From the NCBI GenBank assembly GCA_017412055.1, contig JAFQOW010000009.1, forward strand, positions 62,001 to 126,000: DNA of 64,000 bases, read 5' to 3'. The notes under the pieces are model-generated. The model saw nothing but the letters and a program-made list of their open reading frames with translations. It was not told the DNA's origin and ran no database searches. Origin of the DNA: Lachnospiraceae bacterium (GTDB lineage: Bacteria; Bacillota; Clostridia; Lachnospirales; Lachnospiraceae). A program made the position numbers and the translations under genes. Shown here in pieces: positions 18,050 to 26,537 of the stretch (the stretch's first letter is position 1; each line of letters starts with the position of its first letter).

Positions 18050-19120
18050 ATGAATATATATGTACCAACTCTTATATATAGTGAGAAGGATTGTGTGAAA
18101 AAGTATGGCCGTATAATGTCGAAGACAGGAAGAAAGGCTCTTATCGTTACAGGAAGAAATTCATCTAGAGCTAATGGCTCCTTAGATGACGTAATAAATG
18201 CTTTGGAGGAAAACGAAGGCCAGTACGTTATATTTGATAAGGTAGAAGAGAATCCTTCTATCGAGACAGTTATGGAAGCTAGAAAGCTGGGAATACAGGA
18301 AAAGGTGGACTATATAATCGGTGTAGGCGGTGGCTCGCCTATAGATGCTGCGAAGGCTATCGCTCTTATGATAGGAAATCCACAGTGCGACGAGAGCATA
18401 TTATGGGAAAATACTATGAGAAGATATCTTCCTGTGGTGGCAGTACCTACAACAGCCGGTACTGGAACAGAGGTTACACCATATTCCATACTTACAATTC
18501 ACGAAAAGCGTACAAAGAAGAGTATAAGCCATAGAATATATCCAGTGCTTGCACTTGTAGATTATAAGTACTTAAAGACACAGTCGCAGGAAGTACTTAT
18601 AAATACTGCAACAGACGCATTGGCACATCTTGTGGAGTCATACCTTAACACAAAGGCAGATGACTTAAACAAAATGTATAGCGAAAAGGGTTTGAAGCTT
18701 TTTGGCGAGATTAAAGATAAGTTAAAGAATCCTGATGAAGCAGTATATATGACACTTTCAAATATGGCTATGATAGCAGGAATGGCTATCGCGCACACAG
18801 GCACAAGTTTGCCACATGGTTTAAGCTATATGCTTACATATGAGCTAGGAATACCACATGGCAAGGCCTGCGGCTTGTATCTAGGCGGATATATGAAAAT
18901 GTATGGGGAGAAGGACAAGCCAGCAGTAGATAAGGTGCTAGAAGCTCTTGGAATGGAAAGTGTGGAAGCGTTTAAGGGGTATCTTAAGGAACTACTTGGG
19001 GATGTGGAAGTACCTGAGGAAATCATGAAAGAGAACGCTTTTGGGATGATGAGTAATGAGGATAAATTGAAGAATTATCCGTTTGAGGTGAAGAGGGAAG
19101 AACTTGAAGGGATGATGTAG
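18050..19120 (+). CDS. Iron-containing alcohol dehydrogenase
   Basis: 356 residues from the ATG at 18050, five bases after GGAG; an upstream ATG at 18014 would add twelve residues with no site. Group III alcohol dehydrogenase: NAD(P) binding by GVGGGSPIDAAKAIA, then PTTAGTGTEVTPYSIL, and metal ligands in TDALAHLVESY (Asp, His), LPHGLSYML and GIPHGKACGLYLGGYM (His residues). It probably reduces an aldehyde or oxidises an alcohol in fermentative metabolism; the substrate cannot be read from sequence. It is monocistronic and enclosed by two related multi-hairpin elements. Confidence 0.93.
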   Translation: MNIYVPTLIYSEKDCVKKYGRIMSKTGRKALIVTGRNSSRANGSLDDVINALEENEGQYVIFDKVEENPSIETVMEARKLGIQEKVDYIIGVGGGSPIDAAKAIALMIGNPQCDESILWENTMRRYLPVVAVPTTAGTGTEVTPYSILTIHEKRTKKSISHRIYPVLALVDYKYLKTQSQEVLINTATDALAHLVESYLNTKADDLNKMYSEKGLKLFGEIKDKLKNPDEAVYMTLSNMAMIAGMAIAHTGTSLPHGLSYMLTYELGIPHGKACGLYLGGYMKMYGEKDKPAVDKVLEALGMESVEAFKGYLKELLGDVEVPEEIMKENAFGMMSNEDKLKNYPFEVKREELEGMM

Positions 19121-19133
19121 AGGGGCAGAAGTT

Positions 19134-19178
19134 AAAAGCTCTCTTAATGCTAAAATATAGCATTAGGAGAGCTTTTTT
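19134..19178 (+). terminator. Terminator of the alcohol dehydrogenase gene
   Basis: AAAAGCTCTCTTAATGC pairs with GCATTAGGAGAGCTTTTTT, with T-tail. Confidence 0.85.
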
Positions 19179-19180
19179 GT

Positions 19181-19351
19181 TTTATGATATAGGAAAGTTC
19201 TCTGAACTTCCTATATCATAAAAAACGCTCCGCGAGGATGAGCACTCGCACGAGAAGAATATGTCAGCTAACGCTGACCGTGCTCGGCTCGCAAAGCGGA
19301 GCAAGTCCCTCTAGATAGAGGGATTTAGGGAGATGATGCGGACTTGTCCGC
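19181..19351. repeat. Multi-hairpin intergenic element 2
   Basis: An 18-bp AT-rich stem (19181-19199 with 19205-19222) is followed by a three-layer nested structure: GCTCCGC (19227) with GCGGAGC (19296), GAGCAC with GTGCTC, and GTCAGC with GCTGAC. Two further hairpins follow, TCCCTCT/AGAGGGA and GCGGAC/GTCCGC. The order of modules and the AACGCTCCGC start match element 1 on the other side of the dehydrogenase gene. No coding capacity is seen. Confidence 0.75.
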
Positions 19352-19408
19352 TTTGTTCTGTGATAGTCTATAAAAGGAACTTTGTTATATAAAAATAATA
19401 TTTTATAC

Positions 19409-19449
19409 TTGACAATAGTGTGTGTTATACAGTATAGTAATGATACACA
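19409..19449 (+). promoter_or_regulatory. PadR promoter with overlapping operator dyad
   Basis: TTGACA (19409-19414), 18-nt spacer, TATAGT (19433-19438). Half-sites TGTGT (19421-19425) and ACACA (19445-19449) straddle the -10 box, a position typical of PadR autorepression. The operator role is inferred. Confidence 0.6.
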
Positions 19450-19471
19450 ATATTATATGGAGGACAAGGGT

Positions 19472-19807
19472 ATGGAAAAGGACTTAGTAGAAAGCTTGCT
19501 TTCTGAATTGCGAAGAGGCACATTGATATTAGGTGTGTTAAGTCAGTTAGATGAGTCAAGATATGGCTATGCATTGATTCAAAGCCTTGAGGAAAAGGGG
19601 ATGAGTATAGATGCAAATACATTATATCCATTGCTTAGAAGATTAGAAAAACAAGAATTGTTATGTAGCGAATGGAATACAGAGGAAGCTAAGCCGCGTA
19701 AGTATTATAAAAGGACTGAATACGGAGATACAGTGTATAAGATTATGATAGAGCAGTGGAATAAGATATCAGAGGGAATGGCTGGCTTGATAGGAGGAAA
19801 TGAATAA
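19472..19807 (+). CDS. PadR-family transcriptional regulator
   Basis: 111 residues from the ATG at 19472, behind GGAGGACAAGGG; longer in-frame starts lie inside the promoter and are rejected. A winged helix (RRGTLILGVLSQLDESRYGYALIQ, then IDANTLYPLLRRLEKQELL and the KPRKYYKRTEYG wing) followed by a short dimerisation helix is the compact PadR-s1 form. It probably represses its own operon. The stop codon overlaps the start of the next gene by one base, so the two are translationally coupled, the usual PadR-HAAS arrangement. Confidence 0.93.
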   Translation: MEKDLVESLLSELRRGTLILGVLSQLDESRYGYALIQSLEEKGMSIDANTLYPLLRRLEKQELLCSEWNTEEAKPRKYYKRTEYGDTVYKIMIEQWNKISEGMAGLIGGNE

Positions 19808-20850
19808 TGAGCAAAGTTAATAATAAGAATGTAGAACAAAATGTAAATGATAAGGATATAATAGAAAGATACATATATGATGTAACAAGACGTGTGCCTG
19901 AGAAGCAGAGACAGGACATAAGATTGGAGCTTACTTCTCTTATTGAAGATATGTGCGAGGAAGAGGGTGCAACTGTAGAAGAAGTATTAGAGAAGCTTGG
20001 AAGTCCAGCAGAGTTTGCCAAGCGTTATAGAGATGAAAATAATTATATAATTGGGCCAGATTATTATGATAATTATATATGGGTATTGAAGATAGGTGCA
20101 CTTGCAACAGTTATATCATCTATTATTTCAGCTATAATTCACGGTATTTTATCTGCTGGTGGTTTTGACGATTTTATAAATGAATTCTTTAAAGAAGGTA
20201 TTAGTGCTGGTATATCAGGCCTATATACATTAGTTGGTATAGTGACAATCGTGTTTGTTGTATTGGAACGCTTAAAGGTTAAGGTAGATATAAAGCCAGA
20301 GGATAAGTGGACACCATCATCATTGCCAGCACTTCCAGAAAAGAAAGCATTGCTGAGTAGAGGTGAAAGTATAGCAAGTATTATTATTTATGTAGTGTTA
20401 ATCGGTATTTTTGTGTTTGTACCAGAGATTTTTGGGGTATTTGAATCAACAGATAACGGATTTAGAAGTGTTTCTAATGTGTTCAATTTGGAAAACTGGA
20501 ATAGTATCGTTCCATGGTTTGTAGGTATACTTGGTATTGCAGTTTTTGACGATATAGTAAAGGTTATATATGGTAAATACTGTAAGGCAGTTATGTATAG
20601 CAGTATAATATGTAATGTTATAAGCTTTGGATGCATAGTTGTTATTTTTAAGTTTAAGGATGTATGGAATCCAAGCTTTGCTAAAGATTTATTAGCTTAT
20701 ACAGGAAAAGAAGCATATTCAGAGGGTGATATATTACGTTTTTGGGGAACAGATAGAATTAGTAATATTGTCATAGCATTTATATTTGTTATATCTTGTT
20801 TAGAGATTGGCGTGACTGTTTATAAGAGCTTAAAATATAGTGAAAAGTAA
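19807..20850 (+). CDS. HAAS-domain membrane protein
   Basis: 347 residues. The N-terminal 75 residues (IIERYIYDVTRRVPEKQRQD, LEKLGSPAEFAKRYRDE) are the HAAS helical domain found beside PadR regulators. About six hydrophobic segments follow (near 92-118, 135-155, 190-212, 230-250, 258-280 and 320-338). HAAS proteins are thought to be membrane partners controlled by PadR in envelope stress or transporter regulation; the substrate or signal is not visible. Starts inside the padR stop codon (TAATG). Confidence 0.85.
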   Translation: MSKVNNKNVEQNVNDKDIIERYIYDVTRRVPEKQRQDIRLELTSLIEDMCEEEGATVEEVLEKLGSPAEFAKRYRDENNYIIGPDYYDNYIWVLKIGALATVISSIISAIIHGILSAGGFDDFINEFFKEGISAGISGLYTLVGIVTIVFVVLERLKVKVDIKPEDKWTPSSLPALPEKKALLSRGESIASIIIYVVLIGIFVFVPEIFGVFESTDNGFRSVSNVFNLENWNSIVPWFVGILGIAVFDDIVKVIYGKYCKAVMYSSIICNVISFGCIVVIFKFKDVWNPSFAKDLLAYTGKEAYSEGDILRFWGTDRISNIVIAFIFVISCLEIGVTVYKSLKYSEK

Positions 20851-20865
20851 GATGATATGTAATGT

Positions 20866-20903
20866 TTATAAGAGCGTTAGGAATATTCCTAGCGCTCTTG
20901 TGG
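20866..20903 (+). terminator. Hairpin after the PadR-HAAS operon
   Basis: ATAAGAGCGTTAGGAA pairs with TTCCTAGCGCTCTTGT. The T-tail is weak, so termination may be partial. Confidence 0.55.
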
Positions 20904-20925
20904 TATATAGACGGATTGTTTTTTG

Positions 20926-20954
20926 TTGTCACATTTATTATATTCTGATATAAT
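20926..20954 (+). promoter_or_regulatory. Promoter of the ExbB/ExbD-like operon
   Basis: TTGTCA (20926-20931), 17-nt spacer, perfect TATAAT (20949-20954). Confidence 0.75.
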
Positions 20955-21022
20955 TTCTAAAGATGTATTCTTAAATTTGTTATTTGGTAAAGTAATAATA
21001 CACACCAGAAAGGTAAGATAAA

Positions 21023-21487
21023 ATGTTATTAGAAGGTTTTAGTAAATTAGGAAAAAGTATTATATCCAATGATATCTATATACTGTGGGCAGCCATTATC
21101 GAGCTTATATTATTCACATGCAGCTATTCATTGGCGAAGAATGCCTCAGCCAGAATAGAGAAGCAGAAAAATAAGAAAAAGAGATGTACGAACAAGGCAT
21201 TGATAAGCTTATACAATGTATTTTGTACAGGCATTTCTATATTTCCTTTATTAGGTATGTTTGGAACTGTTATGGCTCTTTTGGGGCTTGATTTGGCAGC
21301 TAATGATATGACAAATATAAGAAATAATTTCTTTATGGCGCTCACATCTACAGCATGGGGAATCATTTTCTCCGTTGTGTTTAAGATTTTACATGCAGTA
21401 TATGAGGACTTTTTTACAAAGCAGATTGATGAGTCTACAAAGCTTGTAAAAGAATGTAACAGATTATTTGAAAAAGCGAATTGGTGA
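21023..21487 (+). CDS. ExbB/TolQ/MotA-like proton channel subunit
   Basis: 154 residues with three hydrophobic segments (about 17-38, 66-90, 106-128) and a basic cytosolic stretch after the first (EKQKNKKKRCTNK). The block FCTGISIFPLLGMFGTVMALLG followed by MALTSTAWGIIFSVVFKI resembles the pore helices of ExbB and TolQ (GLLGTVxG and TAxGL motifs). It is shorter than ExbB (about 240). It should form an ion-driven channel with the ExbD-like protein encoded next. AGAAAGGTAAG provides the ribosome site. First gene of a three-gene operon. Confidence 0.8.
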   Translation: MLLEGFSKLGKSIISNDIYILWAAIIELILFTCSYSLAKNASARIEKQKNKKKRCTNKALISLYNVFCTGISIFPLLGMFGTVMALLGLDLAANDMTNIRNNFFMALTSTAWGIIFSVVFKILHAVYEDFFTKQIDESTKLVKECNRLFEKANW

Positions 21488-21491
21488 TTAT

Positions 21492-22073
21492 ATGAAGAAG
21501 AGAGATATTTTGCTTGATTTTACGTCTCTTTTGGATGTAACGCTGATTCTTATATTCTTCTTTGTTATCTTTAGTCATATGGACAATGCGCAAAATATGA
21601 CGAAGACAGAGGAGAAGGAGGCTGAGCTGGAATGCCAGCTAAGTGATGCGGCCGAGAGGGAAAGTCAGGCTAAGGAATTGATGGAAAAACTAGAATATGA
21701 GCTAGGTATTGTGGAAAATGCCGACGACAGAGCAAAGGATAACGTAGAGGAAATTATAGAATTTACAAAGGGAACAAATCTTAAGCTCATATTGGAAATG
21801 CAGGATGGCAAATGGACGCTGATTGTTTCAGGTAAGAATGAAGTGATAAGCAGAATCACTGCCAGCGATAATGTGGCATCCGAGCTAAAAAAGGTTCTAA
21901 AGGAATCAGAATATAATTATGGAGATACTATTTTATGTGATTTTGTCTATAATGGTTCTCAAGCAGGAACCGTTTCGGCATACAGAAAGATTACTAAAGC
22001 GATGGAAACGGTGCAGGAGCAGTACAAGTATCTTTATTATTCAGAAACAGATTTGTCAGTAGGAGAGGATTAG
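21492..22073 (+). CDS. ExbD/TolR/MotB-like proton channel subunit
   Basis: 193 residues from the ATG at 21492; a TTG at 21468 would overlap the preceding gene. A short basic N-terminus and a single membrane helix DFTSLLDVTLILIFFFVIF carry the Asp in the position of the proton-carrying Asp of ExbD/TolR (consensus P-x-x-D-V-x-L-x-L). A long charged coiled coil (about 40-85) and a small extracytoplasmic domain follow. It starts 5 bp after the ExbB-like gene, with no obvious ribosome site, so coupling is likely. Proton flux through the pair would power a partner. Confidence 0.8.
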   Translation: MKKRDILLDFTSLLDVTLILIFFFVIFSHMDNAQNMTKTEEKEAELECQLSDAAERESQAKELMEKLEYELGIVENADDRAKDNVEEIIEFTKGTNLKLILEMQDGKWTLIVSGKNEVISRITASDNVASELKKVLKESEYNYGDTILCDFVYNGSQAGTVSAYRKITKAMETVQEQYKYLYYSETDLSVGED

Positions 22074-22077
22074 GGAA

Positions 22078-22476
22078 ATGAAAAAGCTAATAAGTATGAT
22101 AATAGTGCTAGTCATTATAGCTGGTGCATTGACTATAGGTAATTGCCTTGGTTGGGGCAAGGGAAATGGTAATGGTTCAGGTGATGGAACGGGTAATGGA
22201 AATGGTACAGGACAAGAGACTGTTGCAGCAGTGGAAGATGTTTCTGGTAGTGAAACAGAAGATAAGTATAATGGTGCGGTATATGCGATTACTGTAGCTG
22301 AAAACGATTATTTCTATGATAATAATAGGATGGCCCTTGAAGATATAGAGAAGATGCTTAAGGAATCCAAGGGCGAGAAGATTGTGGAGATAAAGGAAGA
22401 TAAGGCATCTATAAAGGCGTATAATAAGCTGGTGGAGTTGCTGGAGGGGTTGAAGGTTGATTATGTGGAGAAGTAG
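22078..22476 (+). CDS. Single-TM protein with Gly/Asn linker, TonB-like topology
   Basis: 132 residues. An N-terminal membrane helix (about 4-22, LISMIIVLVIIAGALTIG), a flexible Gly/Asn/Thr linker (about 24-48, GNGNGSGDGTGNGNG), an acidic stretch, and a C-terminal alpha/beta domain of about 65 residues (YAITVAENDYFYDNN to LLEGLKVDYVEK). The domain resembles the periplasmic part of ExbD/TolR proteins in size (V..N..YYN...), and the overall layout resembles TonB. It follows the ExbD-like gene by 4 bp. No homologue is recognised by name; a role as the effector or second ExbD-type subunit of the channel is inferred. Confidence 0.7.
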   Translation: MKKLISMIIVLVIIAGALTIGNCLGWGKGNGNGSGDGTGNGNGTGQETVAAVEDVSGSETEDKYNGAVYAITVAENDYFYDNNRMALEDIEKMLKESKGEKIVEIKEDKASIKAYNKLVELLEGLKVDYVEK

Positions 22477-22495
22477 AGAAATATTAAAAATATTA

Positions 22496-22525
22496 TTGAC
22501 TTATTTCACATCCTTGTGCTAAAAT
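22496..22525 (+). promoter_or_regulatory. Promoter of the pheST T-box leader
   Basis: TTGACT (22496-22501), 18-nt spacer, TAAAAT (22520-22525), immediately upstream of the structured leader. Confidence 0.75.
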
Positions 22526-22534
22526 CACTAAATA

Positions 22535-22790
22535 ATAAAATACATAAAAGCTTTGATTATGCACAGTAGTTGTCTTATAACTTTGAAAGAGAGTAGGGTC
22601 GCCGGCTGAAAGCCCTTAGAGCAATATAAGAACAATGAATTTCACATAGGAGCTGCATTCTTGAATATATACATATGTTAGTAGAGAGTGTCGTTGATGC
22701 GCGTTAAGCATGTTAAGAGCCTTATTATAAGGAAAATGGGTGGTACCGCGGAATATTCGTCCCTGTAGACGAGTGTTCCGCGTTTTTTAT
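22535..22790 (+). ncRNA. T-box riboswitch (phenylalanine) with terminator
   Basis: The T-box core GGGTGGTACCGCG is at 22738-22750. It is followed by the terminator hairpin CGCGGAAT..CGTC/GACGAG..TTCCGCG and a T-run (22747-22789). A Stem I region precedes it (AGAGAGTAGGGTCGCCGG). The specifier is probably TTC (Phe) at 22641-22643 within GAATTTCACATAGG. Uncharged tRNA-Phe would stabilise the antiterminator and allow pheST transcription. The gene order confirms the amino acid. Confidence 0.93.
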
Positions 22791-22803
22791 TAACCCTTAA
22801 CCG

Positions 22804-22949
22804 AACTATTCAGACACCATTCGCAAAGCCGTGCTATAAGCACGTTATTTTGCTCATGTGGTTTCTTGCCATATGAATTTATATAAACAGACCTTTGTAA
22901 GCAGGCTTACTCGGTCTTGTTATATAAATTCGCATGGCTCTGAATAGTT
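22804..22949. repeat. Long nested hairpin between T-box terminator and pheS
   Basis: Outer stem AACTATTCAGA (22804-22814) with TCTGAATAGTT (22939-22949). Inner stem of 26 positions at 22868-22893 with 22913-22938 (GCCATATGAATTTATAT half, few mismatches). A small GTGC/GCAC hairpin lies in the left arm. It sits in the transcribed pheS leader downstream of the riboswitch, where it has no role in the T-box mechanism. Confidence 0.8.
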
Positions 22950-22978
22950 AACACATAAAAGAAAGTAGGAGAGAGAAA

Positions 22979-24019
22979 ATGCAAGGAAATGGTTTAAATG
23001 AACAGCTTGATGCTATTAAGCAGGAAATTTTAAGCGGTATGGAAACTTTAGAGAGCTCTAAGGCTGTCTACGAATTTAAAAAGACTTTCATGGATTCTAA
23101 GACTGGTAAGATTGGTCAGCTTATGAAGGGTATGAAGGACATTGCTCCAGAGGATAGAGCTGAGTATGGTAAGAGCGTTAACGCTTTGAAGGAGTGGGCT
23201 CTTGTAGAGTTTGAAAAGCTTGATGAACTTATGAAGGAGAAGGAGTTAACTGCCAGATATGAGAGCGAGAAGGTTGATATCTCTATGCCAGCTAATAAGG
23301 TAGAGACAGGTAATCTTCATCCTATCACTCTTATCCGCAATCAGTTAATTGATATATTTGCATCTATGGGCTTTGAGGTGTTTGAAGGTACTGAGATTGA
23401 GACAGATTACTACAATTTCACAGCTCTTAATACACCACAGGATCATCCAGCACGTGATATGCAGGATACATTCTACTTATCACCTGAGTTCTTACTTCGT
23501 ACTCAGACTTCAGCTGGTCAGATTCACGTAATGGAGAATACTAAGCCACCTATTAAGATTTTATCACCAGGTAAGGTTTTCCGTTCAGATGATGACGCTA
23601 CACATTCACCAATGTTTAGCCAGATGGAAGGTCTTGTAGTTGATGAGGGTATTACTCTCTGTGATTTAAAGGGTATGCTTGATGTTCTTGTAAAGAAGAT
23701 TTTCGGTGAGGGTACAACTACACGTCTTAGACCTTCATATTTCCCATTTACAGAGCCATCTGTAGAAGTAGACGTTAGCTGCTTCGAGTGTGGCGGAGCT
23801 GGTTGTAAGCTTTGCAAGGGAACTGGTTGGATAGAGGTTCTTGGCGCAGGTATCGTAAATAAGAAGGTACTTGAGGTATGTGGTATCGATTCAGAGAAGT
23901 ATAGCGGACTTGCATTTGGTATCGGTATTGAGCGTCTTGCGATGCTTAAGTATGGTATCAATAATATCAAGTTATTATTTGAATCAGACGTACGCGTATT
24001 AAATCAGTTGAGTGAATAG
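22979..24019 (+). CDS. pheS: Phenylalanyl-tRNA synthetase alpha subunit
   Basis: 346 residues. N-terminal coiled coil (1-85), then the class II catalytic core: motif 1 region, motif 2 with [19 protein letters not shown] and [33 protein letters not shown], and motif 3 [13 protein letters not shown]. Four cysteines in [17 protein letters not shown] form a small knuckle commonly seen in Clostridia PheS. With PheT it forms the alpha2beta2 enzyme that charges tRNA-Phe. AGGAGAGAG precedes the ATG; controlled by the T-box. Confidence 0.97.
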   Translation: MQGNGLNEQLDAIKQEILSGMETLESSKAVYEFKKTFMDSKTGKIGQLMKGMKDIAPEDRAEYGKSVNALKEWALVEFEKLDELMKEKELTARYESEKVDISMPANKVETGNLHPITLIRNQLIDIFASMGFEVFEGTEIETDYYNFTALNTPQDHPARDMQDTFYLSPEFLLRTQTSAGQIHVMENTKPPIKILSPGKVFRSDDDATHSPMFSQMEGLVVDEGITLCDLKGMLDVLVKKIFGEGTTTRLRPSYFPFTEPSVEVDVSCFECGGAGCKLCKGTGWIEVLGAGIVNKKVLEVCGIDSEKYSGLAFGIGIERLAMLKYGINNIKLLFESDVRVLNQLSE

Positions 24020-24031
24020 GAGGAATAATAT

Positions 24032-26452
24032 ATGTTAGTACCACTTAGTTGGTTGAAGGATTATGTCGATATTGACATTCAGCCTAAGGAATTAGAAGAG
24101 AAATTATTTTCGTGTGGTTTCGAGGTAGAGGAGCTTTACGAAATTGGTAAGGATATTGAAAATGTAGTAGTAGGTCTTGTAGAGGAGTGCGAGCCTATTC
24201 CAGAGACTCATCTTCATGTATGTAAGGTAAATGTTGGTGAGGCTGAAAGCTTACAGATTTGCTGTGGCGCAGATAATGTAAAGGCTGGAGGAAAGTTCCC
24301 AGTTGCTTTAGTGGGCGCTTCTGTTTATATGACAGCAAAGGACCACAAGACAGTAGAAGGTGTAATGAAGATTAAGAAGGGTAAGCTTCGTGGATATGAT
24401 TCATTTGGTATGCTTTGCTCTGGCGTAGAGCTTGGTCTTACTGAGAATATGTACCCAGGTGCTGGCTACAATGGTCTTTTAGTATTGCCAGAGGATGCTC
24501 AAATCGGAGCTGATGTTAAGCCCCTTCTCGGTCTTGATGATTGGATGTTTGACATCTCTATCACAGCTAACAGAGCTGACTGCCAGAGTATCTTTGGTAT
24601 CGCTAGAGAGGTTGCAGCCGTATTAGGTAAGGAATTAAAGACACCTGCTCTTGATTATACTGTGACAGAGGCTAAGAAGGATGGATTTACAGTAAATGTA
24701 GATGCTACAGACCTTTGCCCAAGATATATTGCTCATTATGTGACAGATGTAAAGATTGAAGAGTCGCCAGCTTGGATGAAGCGTCGTCTTGCATTAGTTG
24801 GTTGTGAAGCTATTTCAAATGTTGTAGATATTACTAACTATATTCTCAAGGAATTAGGTCAGCCTATGCATGCATTTGATTGCAATTTCTTAGAGGGAAA
24901 TGCTATCAATGTTAGACGTGCCAATGATGGCGAGAAGATTACAGCTTTAAATGAAAAGGAATATACATTAGATTCATCTAACCTCGTTATCTGTGATGGT
25001 GTAAAGCCAGTAGCTATAGCAGGTGTTATGGGCGGTCTTAATTCTGAGATTCGTGATAATACATCAGAGGTTATGTTTGAGTGTGCTAAGTTTGCTAGAG
25101 ACAATGTAAGAAAGACTTCTAGAGCATTGGGTCTTATCTCAGATGCAAGCAGCCGTTATTCAAAGGGCGTAGATGAGTACGCTACAGTTATGGCTATAGA
25201 CAGAGCTCTTCATTTAATCCAGGAGTTAGGCTGTGGTAAGGTTTCATCTACAAGAGTAGATGCTAATATTGGTAATAGTGTAGAACCTAAGGAAATGAAG
25301 GTAAGCATTGCGAAGGTTAATGGAGTTCTTGGTATCCAGGTTCCAACTGATGAAATCATTAGAATTCTTACAAACCTTAACTTTGCACCAGTAGTAAATG
25401 GTGATGAGCTTACACTTCAGATTCCAGCATACCGTGAGGATATGGAATCTTATCCAGATGTGGCAGAGGAAGTTATCCGTATGTATGGTTACGACCATGT
25501 AACACCTACATTTATGCCAACTGCAAAGGTTACTACAGGTGGATGTAACTTAAAGCAGAAGACTGATATGAGACTTAAAAGAGCTCTCTGTGGAACAGGT
25601 GCTCATGAGTGTATTCATTATTCATTCTTCTCACCTGCTGATTTAGATATGTTAAAGTTGCCAGAGGATGCGAAGGAGAGAATGGCTATTCCACTTATCA
25701 ATCCTATCAATGAAGGTCTTTCAATTATGAGAACTACATTGGCTGCATCTATGATTCATGCTATGGCTCGTAATCAGAAAAGAGGTAACTTAGAAGGACG
25801 TCTCTATGAGATGGGAAGCATCTTCGTGCCAAAGGCACTTCCGCTTACAGAGTACCCAGAGGAGCAGAATGTTCTCTGTGTAGGTTTGTTTGGTGATAAA
25901 GAAGATTTCTTCACATTAAAGGGAATGGCAGAAGTGGTTGCAGATACACTTAGCATTAAGTTCACATATGAAAGAACCACTAAGACATTCTTACATCCAT
26001 ATCAGACTGCTGCTATTATGTACAATGGCATGGAAGTTGGTTATCTTGGAAAGGTTTCTTACGAGATTATGGATAGCGAGGATATGCGTACAGGTGCATA
26101 TGTAATGGAGATTAATCTTGAAAAGCTAAGTGATAGCTTTGGCAATGTGCCAAAATTCAAGCCACTTCCAAAGTATGCTGAGGAGAAGAGAGATTTAGCT
26201 CTTGTTATGAGCAAGGAAATCACATGCGGTCAGGTAGAGGATTGCATCAAGGAAGCTTGTGCATATGTAACAGACGTAAAGCTGTTCGATGTATACGAAG
26301 GAAAGCCAATTCCAGAGGATAAGAAGAGTATGGCATTTACAGTTGTATTCACACCAAAGGATGAAGAATTTGGAGCAGATTCAGTAGACGGATTTGTAGA
26401 GACTATACTTAAGAAGTTAAATAAGAAGCTTGAGATAGAGCTTAGAGCATAA
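24032..26452 (+). CDS. pheT: Phenylalanyl-tRNA synthetase beta subunit
   Basis: 806 residues, full length. N-terminal tRNA-binding OB fold (about 40-150: GLVEECEPIPETHLHVCKVNVG), B3/B4 editing domain, B5 domain, the catalytic-like core, and a C-terminal anticodon-binding ferredoxin-like domain (FKPLPKYAEEKRDLALVM). It supplies tRNA binding and removal of mischarged Tyr. It follows pheS by 12 bp with GGAGGAATAATAT as ribosome site. The imperfect dyad after it (TGCCAC..GTGGCA, about 26463-26505) may end the operon. Confidence 0.97.
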   Translation: MLVPLSWLKDYVDIDIQPKELEEKLFSCGFEVEELYEIGKDIENVVVGLVEECEPIPETHLHVCKVNVGEAESLQICCGADNVKAGGKFPVALVGASVYMTAKDHKTVEGVMKIKKGKLRGYDSFGMLCSGVELGLTENMYPGAGYNGLLVLPEDAQIGADVKPLLGLDDWMFDISITANRADCQSIFGIAREVAAVLGKELKTPALDYTVTEAKKDGFTVNVDATDLCPRYIAHYVTDVKIEESPAWMKRRLALVGCEAISNVVDITNYILKELGQPMHAFDCNFLEGNAINVRRANDGEKITALNEKEYTLDSSNLVICDGVKPVAIAGVMGGLNSEIRDNTSEVMFECAKFARDNVRKTSRALGLISDASSRYSKGVDEYATVMAIDRALHLIQELGCGKVSSTRVDANIGNSVEPKEMKVSIAKVNGVLGIQVPTDEIIRILTNLNFAPVVNGDELTLQIPAYREDMESYPDVAEEVIRMYGYDHVTPTFMPTAKVTTGGCNLKQKTDMRLKRALCGTGAHECIHYSFFSPADLDMLKLPEDAKERMAIPLINPINEGLSIMRTTLAASMIHAMARNQKRGNLEGRLYEMGSIFVPKALPLTEYPEEQNVLCVGLFGDKEDFFTLKGMAEVVADTLSIKFTYERTTKTFLHPYQTAAIMYNGMEVGYLGKVSYEIMDSEDMRTGAYVMEINLEKLSDSFGNVPKFKPLPKYAEEKRDLALVMSKEITCGQVEDCIKEACAYVTDVKLFDVYEGKPIPEDKKSMAFTVVFTPKDEEFGADSVDGFVETILKKLNKKLEIELRA

Positions 26453-26537
26453 GGAATCACATAGTGCCACGCTGGTTGAAACGGTTTGTTTAGGCTGGTG
26501 TGGCAAATGTGTATTTATAATGAAAGGGTAGTAAATT

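Noticed and set aside
19382-19471. Longer N-terminus for the PadR protein
   Set aside because: These codons overlap the -35/-10 promoter and operator. A GGAGG site and the normal family start are at 19472.
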